Shown: positions 17,560 through 25,325 of the stretch, one piece after another
Position numbering within the stretch: the stretch's first letter is position 1
How the letters are laid out: every line of letters starts with the position of its first letter
NCBI GenBank assembly: GCA_003577005.1
Contig: QEUW01000056.1
Coordinates: 1 to 26,969, forward strand
Origin: Chloroflexota bacterium
GTDB lineage: Bacteria > Chloroflexota > Anaerolineae > Caldilineales > Caldilineaceae
Direction: 5' to 3'
DNA: 26,969 bases
The notes under the pieces: model-generated
What the model was told of the DNA's origin: nothing
Databases searched by the model: none
Seen by the model: only the letters and a program-made list of their open reading frames with translations
Translations under genes and position numbers: made by a program

Positions 17560-17967
17560 ATGGGCAGGATGAACGACTACGCCTACCTTCCCCTCTTTGT
17601 CTATGGCACGCTCATGACAGGACAGCCTGCCTTTGATCTAATCGCTAGGGCCGTGGAACGTTCCGCCCAGGCGCGGCTACCGGGGCTGGCGCTCTATGAT
17701 GTGGGGCGCTATCCGCTGGCTGCGCCGGGCGAAGGTACGGTGTACGGCGAAATTCACTGGTTGCGCCCGGTGGGCTATGTCGCACTGCTCAAAGAACTAG
17801 AATTGTACGAAGGGCCGGAATACCGGCGCGTCCGCCAAATGGTGTATACGGATGAGGCAGGCGAAGCGCCAATCGAGGTCTGGGTCTTTATCGGCGAAAG
17901 AGCGTACGCCAGCCGGCTGCCGCGGATATCTACTGGGGACTGGCGCACGCGGCTCCGTACACCCTGA
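17560..17967 (+). CDS. Gamma-glutamylcyclotransferase-like (AIG2/GGACT) protein
   Basis: 135 residues from ATG 17560, or 132 from ATG 17569; the second would have AGG too close, so the start is uncertain. The fold is identified by [10 protein letters not shown] near the N-terminus, the [18 protein letters not shown] segment, VYGEIHWL and the conserved acidic [14 protein letters not shown]. Family members cleave gamma-glutamyl amines or dipeptides to release 5-oxoproline, or act on related amide bonds. The true substrate cannot be told. It is divergent from pgi and stands alone. Confidence 0.87.
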   Translation: MGRMNDYAYLPLFVYGTLMTGQPAFDLIARAVERSAQARLPGLALYDVGRYPLAAPGEGTVYGEIHWLRPVGYVALLKELELYEGPEYRRVRQMVYTDEAGEAPIEVWVFIGERAYASRLPRISTGDWRTRLRTP

Positions 17968-18118
17968 TGAAGGAACTCACGTTTGCTGCGGATGGTAGCG
18001 GCAAGCTGTCAACGGACTCTGGGAACGAATTGAGCGGACCGAATCCGTTGGCAGATACGCCTCTGCACACCATAAATGATAGAAAGAAAGCTGTAGCTCC
18101 CAACAATTCGACTACGCT
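17968..18118. other. Intergenic region with an inverted repeat
   Basis: 151 bp. CAACGGACTC (18010-18019) and GAATCCGTTG (18041-18050) pair with one mismatch around a 21-nt loop. There is no T-run, so a terminator is not supported. No convincing promoter or ribosome site for the ABC gene is seen. Confidence 0.4.
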
Positions 18119-19195
18119 ATGCTCCAACTGATCGATGTGACCAAGCACTATAACGGTACGCCGGCCCTGATCTCCGTCAACCTCACCGTTGCCGAGGGGG
18201 AGATCGTCTGTCTATTGGGCCCCAGCGGGTGCGGCAAAACCACGCTGTTGCGCGCCGTGGCCGGGCTGGAACAGCCCAACGCCGGGCAGGTCCTGCTCCA
18301 TGGCGAAGACCTGGCGCAAGTGCCGGTGCATCGGCGCAACTTTGGGCTGATGTTTCAGGAATTTGCCCTCTTTCCGCACCGGTCGGTGGGTGAAAATATC
18401 GCCTTTGGGCTGCGCATGGGTGTGGCGGGAAAGCAGTGGACGCCCGCTGCGATTGCGCAACGGGTCGAACAGATGTTGGCGCTGGTCGATCTAGCCGGGT
18501 ACGGAGGGCGCTCGGTCTTTGCCTTGAGCGGCGGCGAACGCCAGCGCGTGGCGCTCGCCCGCAGCCTGGCGCCCCACCCGCGCCTGCTCATGCTCGACGA
18601 GCCATTGGGCAGCCTCGACCGGGCGCTGCGCGAGGAATTGATGGTCGAACTGCGCACGATCCTAAAACAGGTGGGGGTGACAGCCCTCTATGTCACCCAC
18701 GACCAGGAAGAAGCCTACGCTGTGGCCGACCGCCTGGTAGTCATGAACCGCGGCCGGCTCGAACAGGTGGGGACGCCACAAGCGGTCTACGGTCACCCGG
18801 CTAACGAGTTTGTGGCTCGTTTCTTGGGCTTTCAAAATTTGGTACCGGCAACCGTGGACCCGGCGCAGCCTGGCCTGTTGCATACACCGGTCGGGCAGTT
18901 TGTGTTGGAGGGTGAGCCGGCGCAAGGGCAGACCCTGCTGATTCGCCCGCAGGCCGTCCGAGCATTCAGAGCAGTTAACGATGACGGGCCAGCGGTCAAC
19001 CAAATTGTGGGCCGGCTTGAAAGCTTCTTGTTTCGTGGCAGCCACTATCGCATCGAACTGGCCGTGGAAGGCGCCAACGGGGATCAACACCTGGTTTTCG
19101 AGTTGCCGATGGCGCCTAACCGGCCATCTACACCCCCGGCGCCCGGCAGTTGGGTGACGCTCACCCTTGACCCTGCTTACCTGGCCCTTATTTAG
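18119..19195 (+). CDS. ABC transporter ATP-binding protein, Fe3+/polyamine/sulfate importer type
   Basis: 358 residues. Walker A is GPSGCGKTT (34-42), followed by the Q-loop in FGLMFQEFALFPH, the signature ALSGGERQRVALARSL, Walker B LLMLDEPLGSLD and the switch histidine in YVTHDQEEA. After about residue 235 comes a TOBE-like regulatory domain, as in FbpC, PotA and CysA. The permease and binding-protein genes normally adjacent are absent within the window, so the substrate is unknown and the ATPase is an orphan here. The ATG gives the family's N-terminus (LQLIDVTKHYNGTPAL) although no strong ribosome site precedes it. Confidence 0.93.
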   Translation: MLQLIDVTKHYNGTPALISVNLTVAEGEIVCLLGPSGCGKTTLLRAVAGLEQPNAGQVLLHGEDLAQVPVHRRNFGLMFQEFALFPHRSVGENIAFGLRMGVAGKQWTPAAIAQRVEQMLALVDLAGYGGRSVFALSGGERQRVALARSLAPHPRLLMLDEPLGSLDRALREELMVELRTILKQVGVTALYVTHDQEEAYAVADRLVVMNRGRLEQVGTPQAVYGHPANEFVARFLGFQNLVPATVDPAQPGLLHTPVGQFVLEGEPAQGQTLLIRPQAVRAFRAVNDDGPAVNQIVGRLESFLFRGSHYRIELAVEGANGDQHLVFELPMAPNRPSTPPAPGSWVTLTLDPAYLALI

Positions 19196-19399
19196 TTGCG
19201 CGCAATTTTACCATTGCAAAGGGCGCATTTCACTTTTGGGGCAACGGTTAAAACCGGTGCTGACAACGAGAAGCGCCCGCAGGCGCTACGGGCAGGGCCT
19301 GCGCAATCGCTGCGGCGATTTTTCGCTGTCAGAGCGGGATTCATCCCTGCCGGTAAAGTTCGCCCTTAAACTGAAATGCACCCCATCGCAAATTGATGG
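19196..19399. other. Structured intergenic region after the ABC ATPase
   Basis: 204 bp without a gene. It holds several hairpins: AGCGCC/GGCGCT around a 4-nt loop near 19274-19289, and AATCGC/GCGATT followed by TTTT near 19309-19325, a possible weak terminator for the ABC gene. The outer ends GGGCGCATTTCAC and TGAAATGCACCCC are imperfect inverted repeats, so the whole stretch may be one palindromic element. Confidence 0.45.
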
Positions 19400-19428
19400 T
19401 TGACATACAAGACCCCACAATCTATAAT
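19400..19428 (+). promoter_or_regulatory. Perfect consensus sigma70 promoter of the toxin-antitoxin operon
   Basis: TTGACA (19400-19405) and TATAAT (19423-19428) are both exact consensus hexamers with the optimal 17-bp spacer. Such a promoter should be very strong unless repressed, which fits an autoregulated toxin-antitoxin operon. The start site would be near 19435. Confidence 0.88.
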
Positions 19429-19429
19429 G

Positions 19430-19452
19430 GCATACAAATAACATTTTTATGC
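19430..19452 (+). promoter_or_regulatory. Candidate antitoxin operator
   Basis: An inverted repeat with arms GCATACAAA and TTTTTATGC (8 of 9 positions match) starts 2 bp after the -10 box and covers the expected transcription start. Phd/YefM-type antitoxins repress their own operon through such palindromes, so this is the likely site; binding is inferred. Confidence 0.55.
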
Positions 19453-19470
19453 TATAGGAGAGCATTGCGA

Positions 19471-19758
19471 ATGAACAAGTTACCACAGACCGCTACCGTT
19501 GCCGACTTGAGAAACAATCATCTCAGTGTGGTTGCCCGTCTTGAGAATGGCCCTGTTGTCATCACCAGCCGGGGCAAAATCGTCGCAGTAGTTCTTAGCC
19601 CTGAATACTGGGACAAGATTGTCACGGACCTGGACGAACAAGATGATCTAATCCAGGTTTTGCAGGCAGAGCTAGACATTGCCACCGGCCAACAGAAGAT
19701 GCGCCGTCTCAGTCCAGAGGAAATTGCAGAGTGGAGCGGTGAGCGGGTATTGGCTTGA
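19471..19758 (+). CDS. Phd/YefM-type antitoxin
   Basis: 95 residues from the ATG at 19471, with AGGAG 10 nt upstream; a longer frame from 19393 would begin inside the promoter and is rejected. The N-terminal half (TVADLRNNHLSVVARLENGPVVITSRGKIVAVV) is the classic Phd/YefM DNA-binding fold, quoted here through ENGPVVITSRGKIVAVVLSP. The C-terminal half (DDLIQVLQAELDIATGQ, EEIAEW) is the flexible part expected to wrap the toxin. Its stop lies 20 nt inside the downstream toxin gene, implying translational coupling. Confidence 0.9.
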   Translation: MNKLPQTATVADLRNNHLSVVARLENGPVVITSRGKIVAVVLSPEYWDKIVTDLDEQDDLIQVLQAELDIATGQQKMRRLSPEEIAEWSGERVLA

Positions 19759-20008
19759 TGTTCCTGACAATGTAGACAAACACATAGACAGGGCACCCGG
19801 CCACCTTCGCCTTATCATCAGGAGGGCTATTGCTGGTTTGAGTGCGGATCCCCGCCCGGAGACGGCTAAACTGATGCGAGGGAAGCCAGAACGATACCAG
19901 ATCCGGATCGATAGCTGGCGCATTTACTACCGGGTTGACGACGCCAACGGGATTGTGACAATCCTCAGAGTTGGAAGAAAAGGCAGATCATCAACCTTTT
20001 ACGACTAG
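19739..20008 (+). CDS. RelE/ParE family toxin
   Basis: 89 residues if it starts at the GTG at 19739, preceded by GGAG in the antitoxin reading frame; the protein then begins SGYWLDVPDNVDKHI, matching the first strand and helix of RelE. The core ADPRPETAKLMRGKPERYQI, RIDSWRIYYRVDD and TILRVGRKG is the standard RelE/ParE pattern. RelE members cleave mRNA in the ribosomal A site, whereas ParE members block gyrase; which applies here is not decidable from sequence. The gene overlaps the antitoxin by 20 nt and the last 18 nt overlap the convergent WD40 gene. Confidence 0.88.
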   Translation: MSGYWLDVPDNVDKHIDRAPGHLRLIIRRAIAGLSADPRPETAKLMRGKPERYQIRIDSWRIYYRVDDANGIVTILRVGRKGRSSTFYD

Positions 20009-23000
20009 TACAGGTTTAAAACAATTTTCATTCTCCACCGCCCCCAATGCAATGAGCGCCGCCTTCTGCGCCTCGCTGATGCCGGTGACGCCGGTGATGT
20101 TCATGCCGGCGTAGGGGCCATCCGGCCGCAACGTGTAGATGCACTCGCCGCGCTGCGTATCCCACAGCTTGAGCGTGCCATCGTCACTGGTGCTCCACAA
20201 ATGAACGCCGTCGGCGACAAAGACCAGGCTGTTGATGCCGCCCGTATGCCCGTGCAGCGTGCATATGAGTTGACCTTTCTGCGTGTCCCACAGGCGGATC
20301 GTGAAATCATGGCTGCCGCTGGCCAGCGTTTTGCCGTCTGGGCTAAAGGCCAGACTCGGCGTCCAGAGGATGGGTTGGGAGACGTGCAGGCGCTCGCCGC
20401 TCTGGAAATCCCATAGACAGACCCGGCGGGTGCCGCTCGACGCCAGTCTGCTGCCATCCGGGCTGAAGGCGACGGCCAACACCTCATGTTCGCCCAGGTC
20501 CTGCACGCTCTTGCGCGCAGCGACGACCTCCTGCGCTTCGCCGCCCTCCAATGCCCATAGGCGGATCGTCTGATCATCGCCGCCGCTGGCCAGCCAGCGC
20601 CCGCTGGGGTGAAAGGCGATGCTATTGACTCCCCCCGTATGGCCATGGATCTGCTGGCGCAACTGACCCGTCGCCAGGTCCCACAAGCACACGCTAGAGT
20701 CGCTGCCGGCGCTGGCCAGCAGTTGCCCGTTTGGGTGTACAGCCAGCGCGTTGACCGGCGCCCGATGGCCGCGCAGGGTGTAGCGCAGGCGCCCATCGTC
20801 CAGTGCCCAGACGTGGATGGCCTGGTCCCTGCCGGCGGTGGCCAGTGTGCGCCCATCGGGCGTAAAGGCCAGCGCATGGAGTTGGCCATGATGGCCGTGC
20901 AACATTTCTTCCGTCGCTACCGGCTCCCCATTGTGCAACCGCCACAGGTGGATGACAGGGTCCCAGCCCACCGCGGCCAGCAGCTTCCCGTCGGCGCTGA
21001 GCGCCAGCGCCGACAACACCTGGCGATGCCCGCGCAACACGGCCTGTAAATGCACCTCTGTGCCTGCCTGGTTTTCCACTGCCCACAGATGCACCGTCTG
21101 ATCCGAACCGGCGCTGGCCAGCAGTTTCCCATCCGGGTGAAAGGCAAGCTGCCAGATGATGTGAGTGTGGCCCGGCAGACTTTGGCGCAGTTCGCCCGTG
21201 CGGGCATCCCACAGACGCACCAGCGGCTCGTCGCTGGCGCTGGCCAGCAACTTCCCATCCGGGCGAAAGGCCACCGCGTAGACTTTGGCGCCGGGATGTT
21301 CGAGCCGGTACAGCAGCTTACGCTGCGCCCAATCCCACAGACAGACCGTCCCGTCCAGGCTGGCGCTGGCCAGCAGCTGGCGGGGGCCCTCTGGGCGCGG
21401 GCTGAAGGCAAAGGCAGTCACGACATCGCTGTGGCCGGCCAGCACCCCAAGGTCTGTCCAAGCCGCCGTATCCCACAACCGCACCGTCTGCTGGCTGGCG
21501 CTGGCCAGCGCCTGGCGGGGGCCCTCTGGGCGCGGGCTGAAGGCAATCTTCCACAACCGCTCTGAATGCAGTACGGCCTGCTCAGGTTGGCCGTGTCCAG
21601 CGGCGGCCACTGACCAGAGGCGGATCGCGCCATCGTCACCGGCGCTGGCCAGCAGCTTGCCATCAGGATGAAAGGCGGCCCCGCTGACCGGCCCCGTATG
21701 GCCGCGCAACCGGCGCAGCAGACGAATTCCGCCCTCCCCTGGCTCAAACGCCCACAACGCTGCCGTCTGGTCGTCCGCAACGCTGGCCAGCAGCTCGCCC
21801 TCGCTGGCGCCAGTGAATGAAGTGTCCGCCGGTTTGGGACAAAAGGCCAGGTGATTCACGGTTTGCGTATGGGCCTGGATCACCTGACAGAGTTGATGGT
21901 CGGCCAGGCGCCAGGTGGTGATTTCGCCGCCGCGCGTGCCCACAACGAGAAATTTGCCATTGGGGCTAAACGCTAGCCCGCGCACCAGCCCCAGCGTTTC
22001 GGTAAAGCGAGCGCCGGTCAGATCGGCGCCCACTAAGTTGACCTGGGGCAGGCGCACGCCACTGAGATCGGCCTGGCGCAGGCTGAGGTGCGAAAAATCA
22101 TAGCCACGCAGGTCTACGCCCAGCTGCAACAACAGGTGCAAGAGGTTGGCACCGGCGTAGCCGGGCGCGCGCGGCGCGGCCTGGCGCAAATGGGCGAGCA
22201 GCCGTTGCAGTTGTTGCACGGCGCCCGGAACGCCTAGCCGCGCTGCCAGCTGATCGGCCGCCGGCTGGAGCAGCATCCGCCGCTGGCTCGCGCGCACATA
22301 CTCTTTCGCCTGCGCCTTGACCAGGGCAAAGCGGTTGATGATTGCGGATTTTGGATTTTCGGTTGCCCCTCTGTCCATCCAAAATCCAAAATCCTCGACC
22401 AGCCGGTCGGTGGTGTATTCGAGCACCACGTTCTGCAAGCTGAGACGTTCGCCGTCCCGCTCCAGTAAGGAGCGCCGGTGTAACGAGCGGAGCGTCTCCA
22501 ACACCACCCGGCGCGAGGGGGAATGCACCAGATCGTCGAACAGCGTCGATAACCCGACTGGCTCGCGCTCGATGGCCAGCCAGTTGATGACCTCCCGTTC
22601 CAGGGGCGAGAGGCGGGCAAAGTGCTGGTCGAGCACGTCGCGGATGTCGTCAAAGACCAGGGTCTCGTCGGCCAGGAAGGTGCGCACATGGCCGGCAAAG
22701 AGTTCCTGGATCACGGCAGCGACCAGCTTGAGCGCCAGCGGATTGCCCGAATAGCGGCGCACCACCTCGGCGCTGGCCGTCCCGTCCCCGCTGAGGCCCA
22801 GTTCGTGTAGCATCGTCTGGCCGGCCGCCACCACCAGCCCGCCCAACCGCAGCGAGCGGATGGCGGTCGCCCCCAACGCCAGCCGCGTCCAGCCGTAGGG
22901 CTCTTCGCGGCTGGTGAGCAGCAGACAGCTCTGGTGGTCGAACTCGCCCACCCGTTGCAGCAACTGCCCATACCCTTCGTAGCCTGGCCGGTACTGGCCG

Positions 23001-24067
23001 GCGCGCTCGCCGGTGGCCAGAATGCTCTCGACGTTATCGAGCACCAACAGGCAACGCTGGTGCCGCAGATAGCCCAACAACAGATCCAATTGTTGGTCGA
23101 GGCTGGGCGGCAACTGGCTCACCTGCTGGTGAGAGAGCACCTGAATCCAGTGCTGGAGAATCTCGTGCAGCGGTGGCGCATTCAACAGCGAACTCCAGAG
23201 GGTATGGGCGAACGCTCGTTCCCCGGCCCTTTCCCCAGGCTGGGGAGGAGGTAGGAACGACCGGATCCAGTGCGCCGCCAGGGCGCTTTTACCCTGACCC
23301 CCCATCCCTAAAATAGCGACCAGACGCGCCCTGGCGGCGCCAGGCTGGTCGACAACCCAGGTCGTCAGTTGCTCCAGTTCCGCCTGGCGCCCATAGAACG
23401 CCGCCATATCCGGGACGGTGTCCAGCCCATCACCTGCCAGCGCGGGTATCGGAAAGGCGCTGTTCACACCCTCCGCCAGCTCAACCGGGTCGGCGACGGG
23501 CGCCGGCGGTTTTCCCTGCGCCGCCACCAGGTTGCCAACAAGGTCGCCGGCGAGCAGGCGTTGCGCCGTTGGCCGTTTCAACCCTGCCAGCAGGGGTTGA
23601 TAATAGGCGCGCCGCTCCTGCAACCAGGCTTGAAAGCCGGGGCTGTCGATGTACTCAAAGCCCGGCAGCAACTCCAGATGGCTGGCGTCGCTCAACTCGT
23701 TCAACCGGGTCAGGCTGGCCGCGTCTCTCTCCCCCTTTGCCAGCGCATCGAGCGCCAGGGCGTCACACCAAAAGTCTGGATGATGGATATTGAGCTTCAC
23801 CGACTGCCGGGTGGTCACGATCATCTGCAACGGGTCGAGCGCCTGGCGCAGGTTGGCCAGACCCACCCGCAGGCTGGCCAGCGCCGAGCCGTGCTGGTAG
23901 CCACCCCAGATCACCTCCGTTAGTTGGGTGCGGAGGATCGGTCGCCGGCTCTCTAACGCCAGGTACGCCAGCAGCGCCCGCACCCTGGCCGAACGAAACT
24001 CGTCTTGGAACTGCCCATCCACCATGAGGGTAAATGTACCAAGTACGAAGAGCTTGATTTTTGCCAT
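19991..24067 (-). CDS. BTAD/NB-ARC/pentapeptide/WD40 regulator with 14 WD repeats
   Basis: 1358 residues; the ATG follows AAGGAAGG by 5-10 nt. Residues 1-95 are a winged-helix DNA-binding domain of the OmpR/SARP type (RVRALLAYLALES); 95-165 is a BTAD-like region ending QAWLQERRAYYQPLL. The NB-ARC/STAND ATPase has YGRQAELEQL, P-loop GMGGQGKS (254-261), Walker B CLLVLDNVE (339-347), the sensor LLLTSREE and GNPLALKLVA. A winged helix and helical linker follow. Pentapeptide repeats (LRQADLSGVRLPQVNLVGADL, shortened) occupy about 652-690. Then come 14 WD40 blades to about 1315, enough for two seven-bladed propellers, and a tail with MNITGVTGISEAQKAALIALGA, shared with many cyanobacterial and Chloroflexota WD40 proteins (quoted in part: NITGVTGISEAQKAAL). 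STAND proteins of this kind are signal-activated switches. The signal is unknown. Two in-frame palindromic inserts are described in the findings. Confidence 0.93.
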   Translation of the reverse strand: MAKIKLFVLGTFTLMVDGQFQDEFRSARVRALLAYLALESRRPILRTQLTEVIWGGYQHGSALASLRVGLANLRQALDPLQMIVTTRQSVKLNIHHPDFWCDALALDALAKGERDAASLTRLNELSDASHLELLPGFEYIDSPGFQAWLQERRAYYQPLLAGLKRPTAQRLLAGDLVGNLVAAQGKPPAPVADPVELAEGVNSAFPIPALAGDGLDTVPDMAAFYGRQAELEQLTTWVVDQPGAARARLVAILGMGGQGKSALAAHWIRSFLPPPQPGERAGERAFAHTLWSSLLNAPPLHEILQHWIQVLSHQQVSQLPPSLDQQLDLLLGYLRHQRCLLVLDNVESILATGERAGQYRPGYEGYGQLLQRVGEFDHQSCLLLTSREEPYGWTRLALGATAIRSLRLGGLVVAAGQTMLHELGLSGDGTASAEVVRRYSGNPLALKLVAAVIQELFAGHVRTFLADETLVFDDIRDVLDQHFARLSPLEREVINWLAIEREPVGLSTLFDDLVHSPSRRVVLETLRSLHRRSLLERDGERLSLQNVVLEYTTDRLVEDFGFWMDRGATENPKSAIINRFALVKAQAKEYVRASQRRMLLQPAADQLAARLGVPGAVQQLQRLLAHLRQAAPRAPGYAGANLLHLLLQLGVDLRGYDFSHLSLRQADLSGVRLPQVNLVGADLTGARFTETLGLVRGLAFSPNGKFLVVGTRGGEITTWRLADHQLCQVIQAHTQTVNHLAFCPKPADTSFTGASEGELLASVADDQTAALWAFEPGEGGIRLLRRLRGHTGPVSGAAFHPDGKLLASAGDDGAIRLWSVAAAGHGQPEQAVLHSERLWKIAFSPRPEGPRQALASASQQTVRLWDTAAWTDLGVLAGHSDVVTAFAFSPRPEGPRQLLASASLDGTVCLWDWAQRKLLYRLEHPGAKVYAVAFRPDGKLLASASDEPLVRLWDARTGELRQSLPGHTHIIWQLAFHPDGKLLASAGSDQTVHLWAVENQAGTEVHLQAVLRGHRQVLSALALSADGKLLAAVGWDPVIHLWRLHNGEPVATEEMLHGHHGQLHALAFTPDGRTLATAGRDQAIHVWALDDGRLRYTLRGHRAPVNALAVHPNGQLLASAGSDSSVCLWDLATGQLRQQIHGHTGGVNSIAFHPSGRWLASGGDDQTIRLWALEGGEAQEVVAARKSVQDLGEHEVLAVAFSPDGSRLASSGTRRVCLWDFQSGERLHVSQPILWTPSLAFSPDGKTLASGSHDFTIRLWDTQKGQLICTLHGHTGGINSLVFVADGVHLWSTSDDGTLKLWDTQRGECIYTLRPDGPYAGMNITGVTGISEAQKAALIALGAVENENCFKPVLVVKG
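21377..21546. repeat. Exact 35-bp duplication in two adjacent WD40 blades
   Basis: 21377-21411 and 21512-21546 are identical. They encode the SPRPEGPRQ stretch of blades 4 and 5, which replaces the usual SPDGK turn with a longer loop. The exact identity at the DNA level points to recent copying between blades. Confidence 0.75.
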
Positions 24068-24106
24068 CGCGCCTTCCTTGCTAGAGAGACATCCGTCTCG
24101 GTGAAG

Positions 24107-24148
24107 AAGGCGACCTCCTCGAATCGATGGGGGCGATTCAGTCGCCTT
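24107..24148. repeat. Compound hairpin upstream of the WD40 gene
   Basis: AAGGCGAC (24107-24114) pairs with GTCGCCTT (24141-24148), and inside it GAATCG (24121-24126) pairs with CGATTC (24134-24139). It lies 40-81 nt before the ATG of the minus-strand regulator, so it may be in its mRNA leader. On the plus strand it ends in only four T residues, too few for a confident terminator. Confidence 0.55.
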
Positions 24149-24478
24149 TTCAGCTATGTTTCAAAAGCGTTTCGATTTGAGTGTCGTTTCGTTTCGGTTA
24201 CGCATACGCTGATGCGACAAATGTCGCTTGCCAGATCGTCCCGCTTGCGGGAGAATGTGCAACATCAGTCAGTTGGAAGCATCAGAGTGTAGACGAACCG
24301 GGTAGAAGAGCCCTTCAGTAGGTCATGACAACCTGGCGCAGAAACGTAACACAGTGTTGTCAGGATGTCAACTTACGAAATCCTTAACGTACAGGTGTCC
24401 ATATCCCATCCGCCCCGGGTGCAGTTGCCAGCGGCGCCGGAGTGGGTCACACTGGAAAGGAGGTACACGGAGAATAGA

Positions 24479-24510
24479 ATGAGGTGATCTGCGCCAACAG
24501 ATCACCTCAT
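24479..24510. repeat. Perfect 13-bp inverted repeat (ATGAGGTGATCTG)
   Basis: ATGAGGTGATCTG and CAGATCACCTCAT pair perfectly around a 6-nt loop CGCCAA. No T-run follows on either strand, so it is not an obvious terminator. It lies in a gene-free region. Confidence 0.7.
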
Positions 24511-24554
24511 GGGTGGACAAAATGTGAGGGTCATCCGATCTCAATTTTCTGTCC

Positions 24555-24661
24555 ACGTACATCATAACCGGAAGCACCACCGGCTGTCAAGGTTGGGCAA
24601 GTAGAGCAAGATGGCAGCTTGCCCCACGCCAGCCCGCAGACACCCCGGCCCTGATGTACGT
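24555..24661. repeat. 107-bp segment bounded by 10-bp inverted repeats
   Basis: ACGTACATCA (24555-24564) and TGATGTACGT (24652-24661) are perfect inverted repeats. Between them lies the palindrome GGGCAAG...CTTGCCC (24595-24624). It could be a small non-autonomous element, but no target duplication is evident. Confidence 0.4.
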
Positions 24662-24702
24662 ACCCCTTCCACCACCCACTCTCCACCCACAACAATCAGA
24701 TT

Positions 24703-24754
24703 CAAACCCACCCGCTGCCGCATCCGGCAGCCACCAACCAGCCATCCGTTCCCT
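24703..24754. repeat. 52-bp dispersed repeat, copy 1
   Basis: This matches 25910-25961 at 49 of 52 positions. It contains the hairpin GCTGCCG-CATC-CGGCAGC. Both copies are in non-coding DNA, on either side of the PIN toxin pair and in the same orientation. Confidence 0.85.
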
Positions 24755-24887
24755 ATCACCGCCCTGCACAGCCGCAACTGGGAGCCACCATGCGTTCCCA
24801 AAATCCATTGACTGGCTCGCTGGCGCCATGGGGCGTGGCTCGTTTTTTCCGGTCGTCCTTTTCGGTGGGAAGGCAAAGCAGAGGAGT

Positions 24888-25319
24888 TCAGCTGTGGGCT
24901 TCATCCAACAAGCGTACCAACGTACCGCCGTCGATGACCTCAATCCCCAATTGCTTCAATTGGGCGACGATGTCAGCGGTCAACAAATCCTGATCAACCG
25001 TGACAAGGTAATCCACCAGCCCATAGATCGCGGCTGCCACCACCTTGTCATCATCCGGGTCACGGCAGACACGCGGCGTCTCGGGCGGTTCGACCCGTTC
25101 GATATCCTCCAGCAAATGGCTGTGCAAGGCGCGCAGCAATTCGGGAGCAATCAAGGCGGCAACAGCGGGGTAGGCCAACACACGCTGGTACTCATCGAGC
25201 ATCGCTGGTGAAGCGACCACGGTAAAGCGCGCCGCCTCCCAGGCCATGATCAACGTCGCCAACTCAGGGGGGCGCACCAACGCCGCCACCAGTTGATTCG
25301 TATCGAGCACGATGCGCAT
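24888..25319 (-). CDS. PIN-domain toxin-like ribonuclease
   Basis: 143 residues. PIN domains are Mg-dependent RNases; acidic residues are in place: Asp6 (IVLDTNQLV), Glu43 (LDEYQRVL), Asp89-91 (RDPDDDKVVAAA) and Asp109/111 (VTVDQDLL). The pattern DPDDDKVVAAA and the whole length match the 'putative toxin-antitoxin system, PIN family' (COG1569) rather than classical VapC. The ATG is 6 nt after the stop of the upstream small gene on the same strand, so the two form one operon. Confidence 0.9.
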   Translation of the reverse strand: MRIVLDTNQLVAALVRPPELATLIMAWEAARFTVVASPAMLDEYQRVLAYPAVAALIAPELLRALHSHLLEDIERVEPPETPRVCRDPDDDKVVAAAIYGLVDYLVTVDQDLLTADIVAQLKQLGIEVIDGGTLVRLLDEAHS

Positions 25320-25325
25320 CTCCGC

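Larger units (their letters stand above)
24068..24887. other. 820-bp gene-free region rich in hairpins
   Basis: Short open frames occur on both strands but none has a recognisable product or ribosome site with good coding character. The region contains a hairpin just upstream of the WD40 gene (24107-24148), a 13-bp perfect stem at 24479-24510, a pair of 10-bp inverted repeats enclosing 24555-24661, a palindromic repeat (24595-24624) and one copy of a 52-bp repeat (24703-24754). An AAAGGAGGT ribosome-like site near 24465 is followed only by ATG AGG TGA. Confidence 0.6.

Noticed and set aside
24562..24943. Two overlapping minus-strand frames upstream of the PIN operon end
   Set aside because: Part of the text (GNGWLVGGCRMRQRVGL) recurs at 25.9 kb only because both lie in the 52-bp non-coding repeat; no ribosome site or family.
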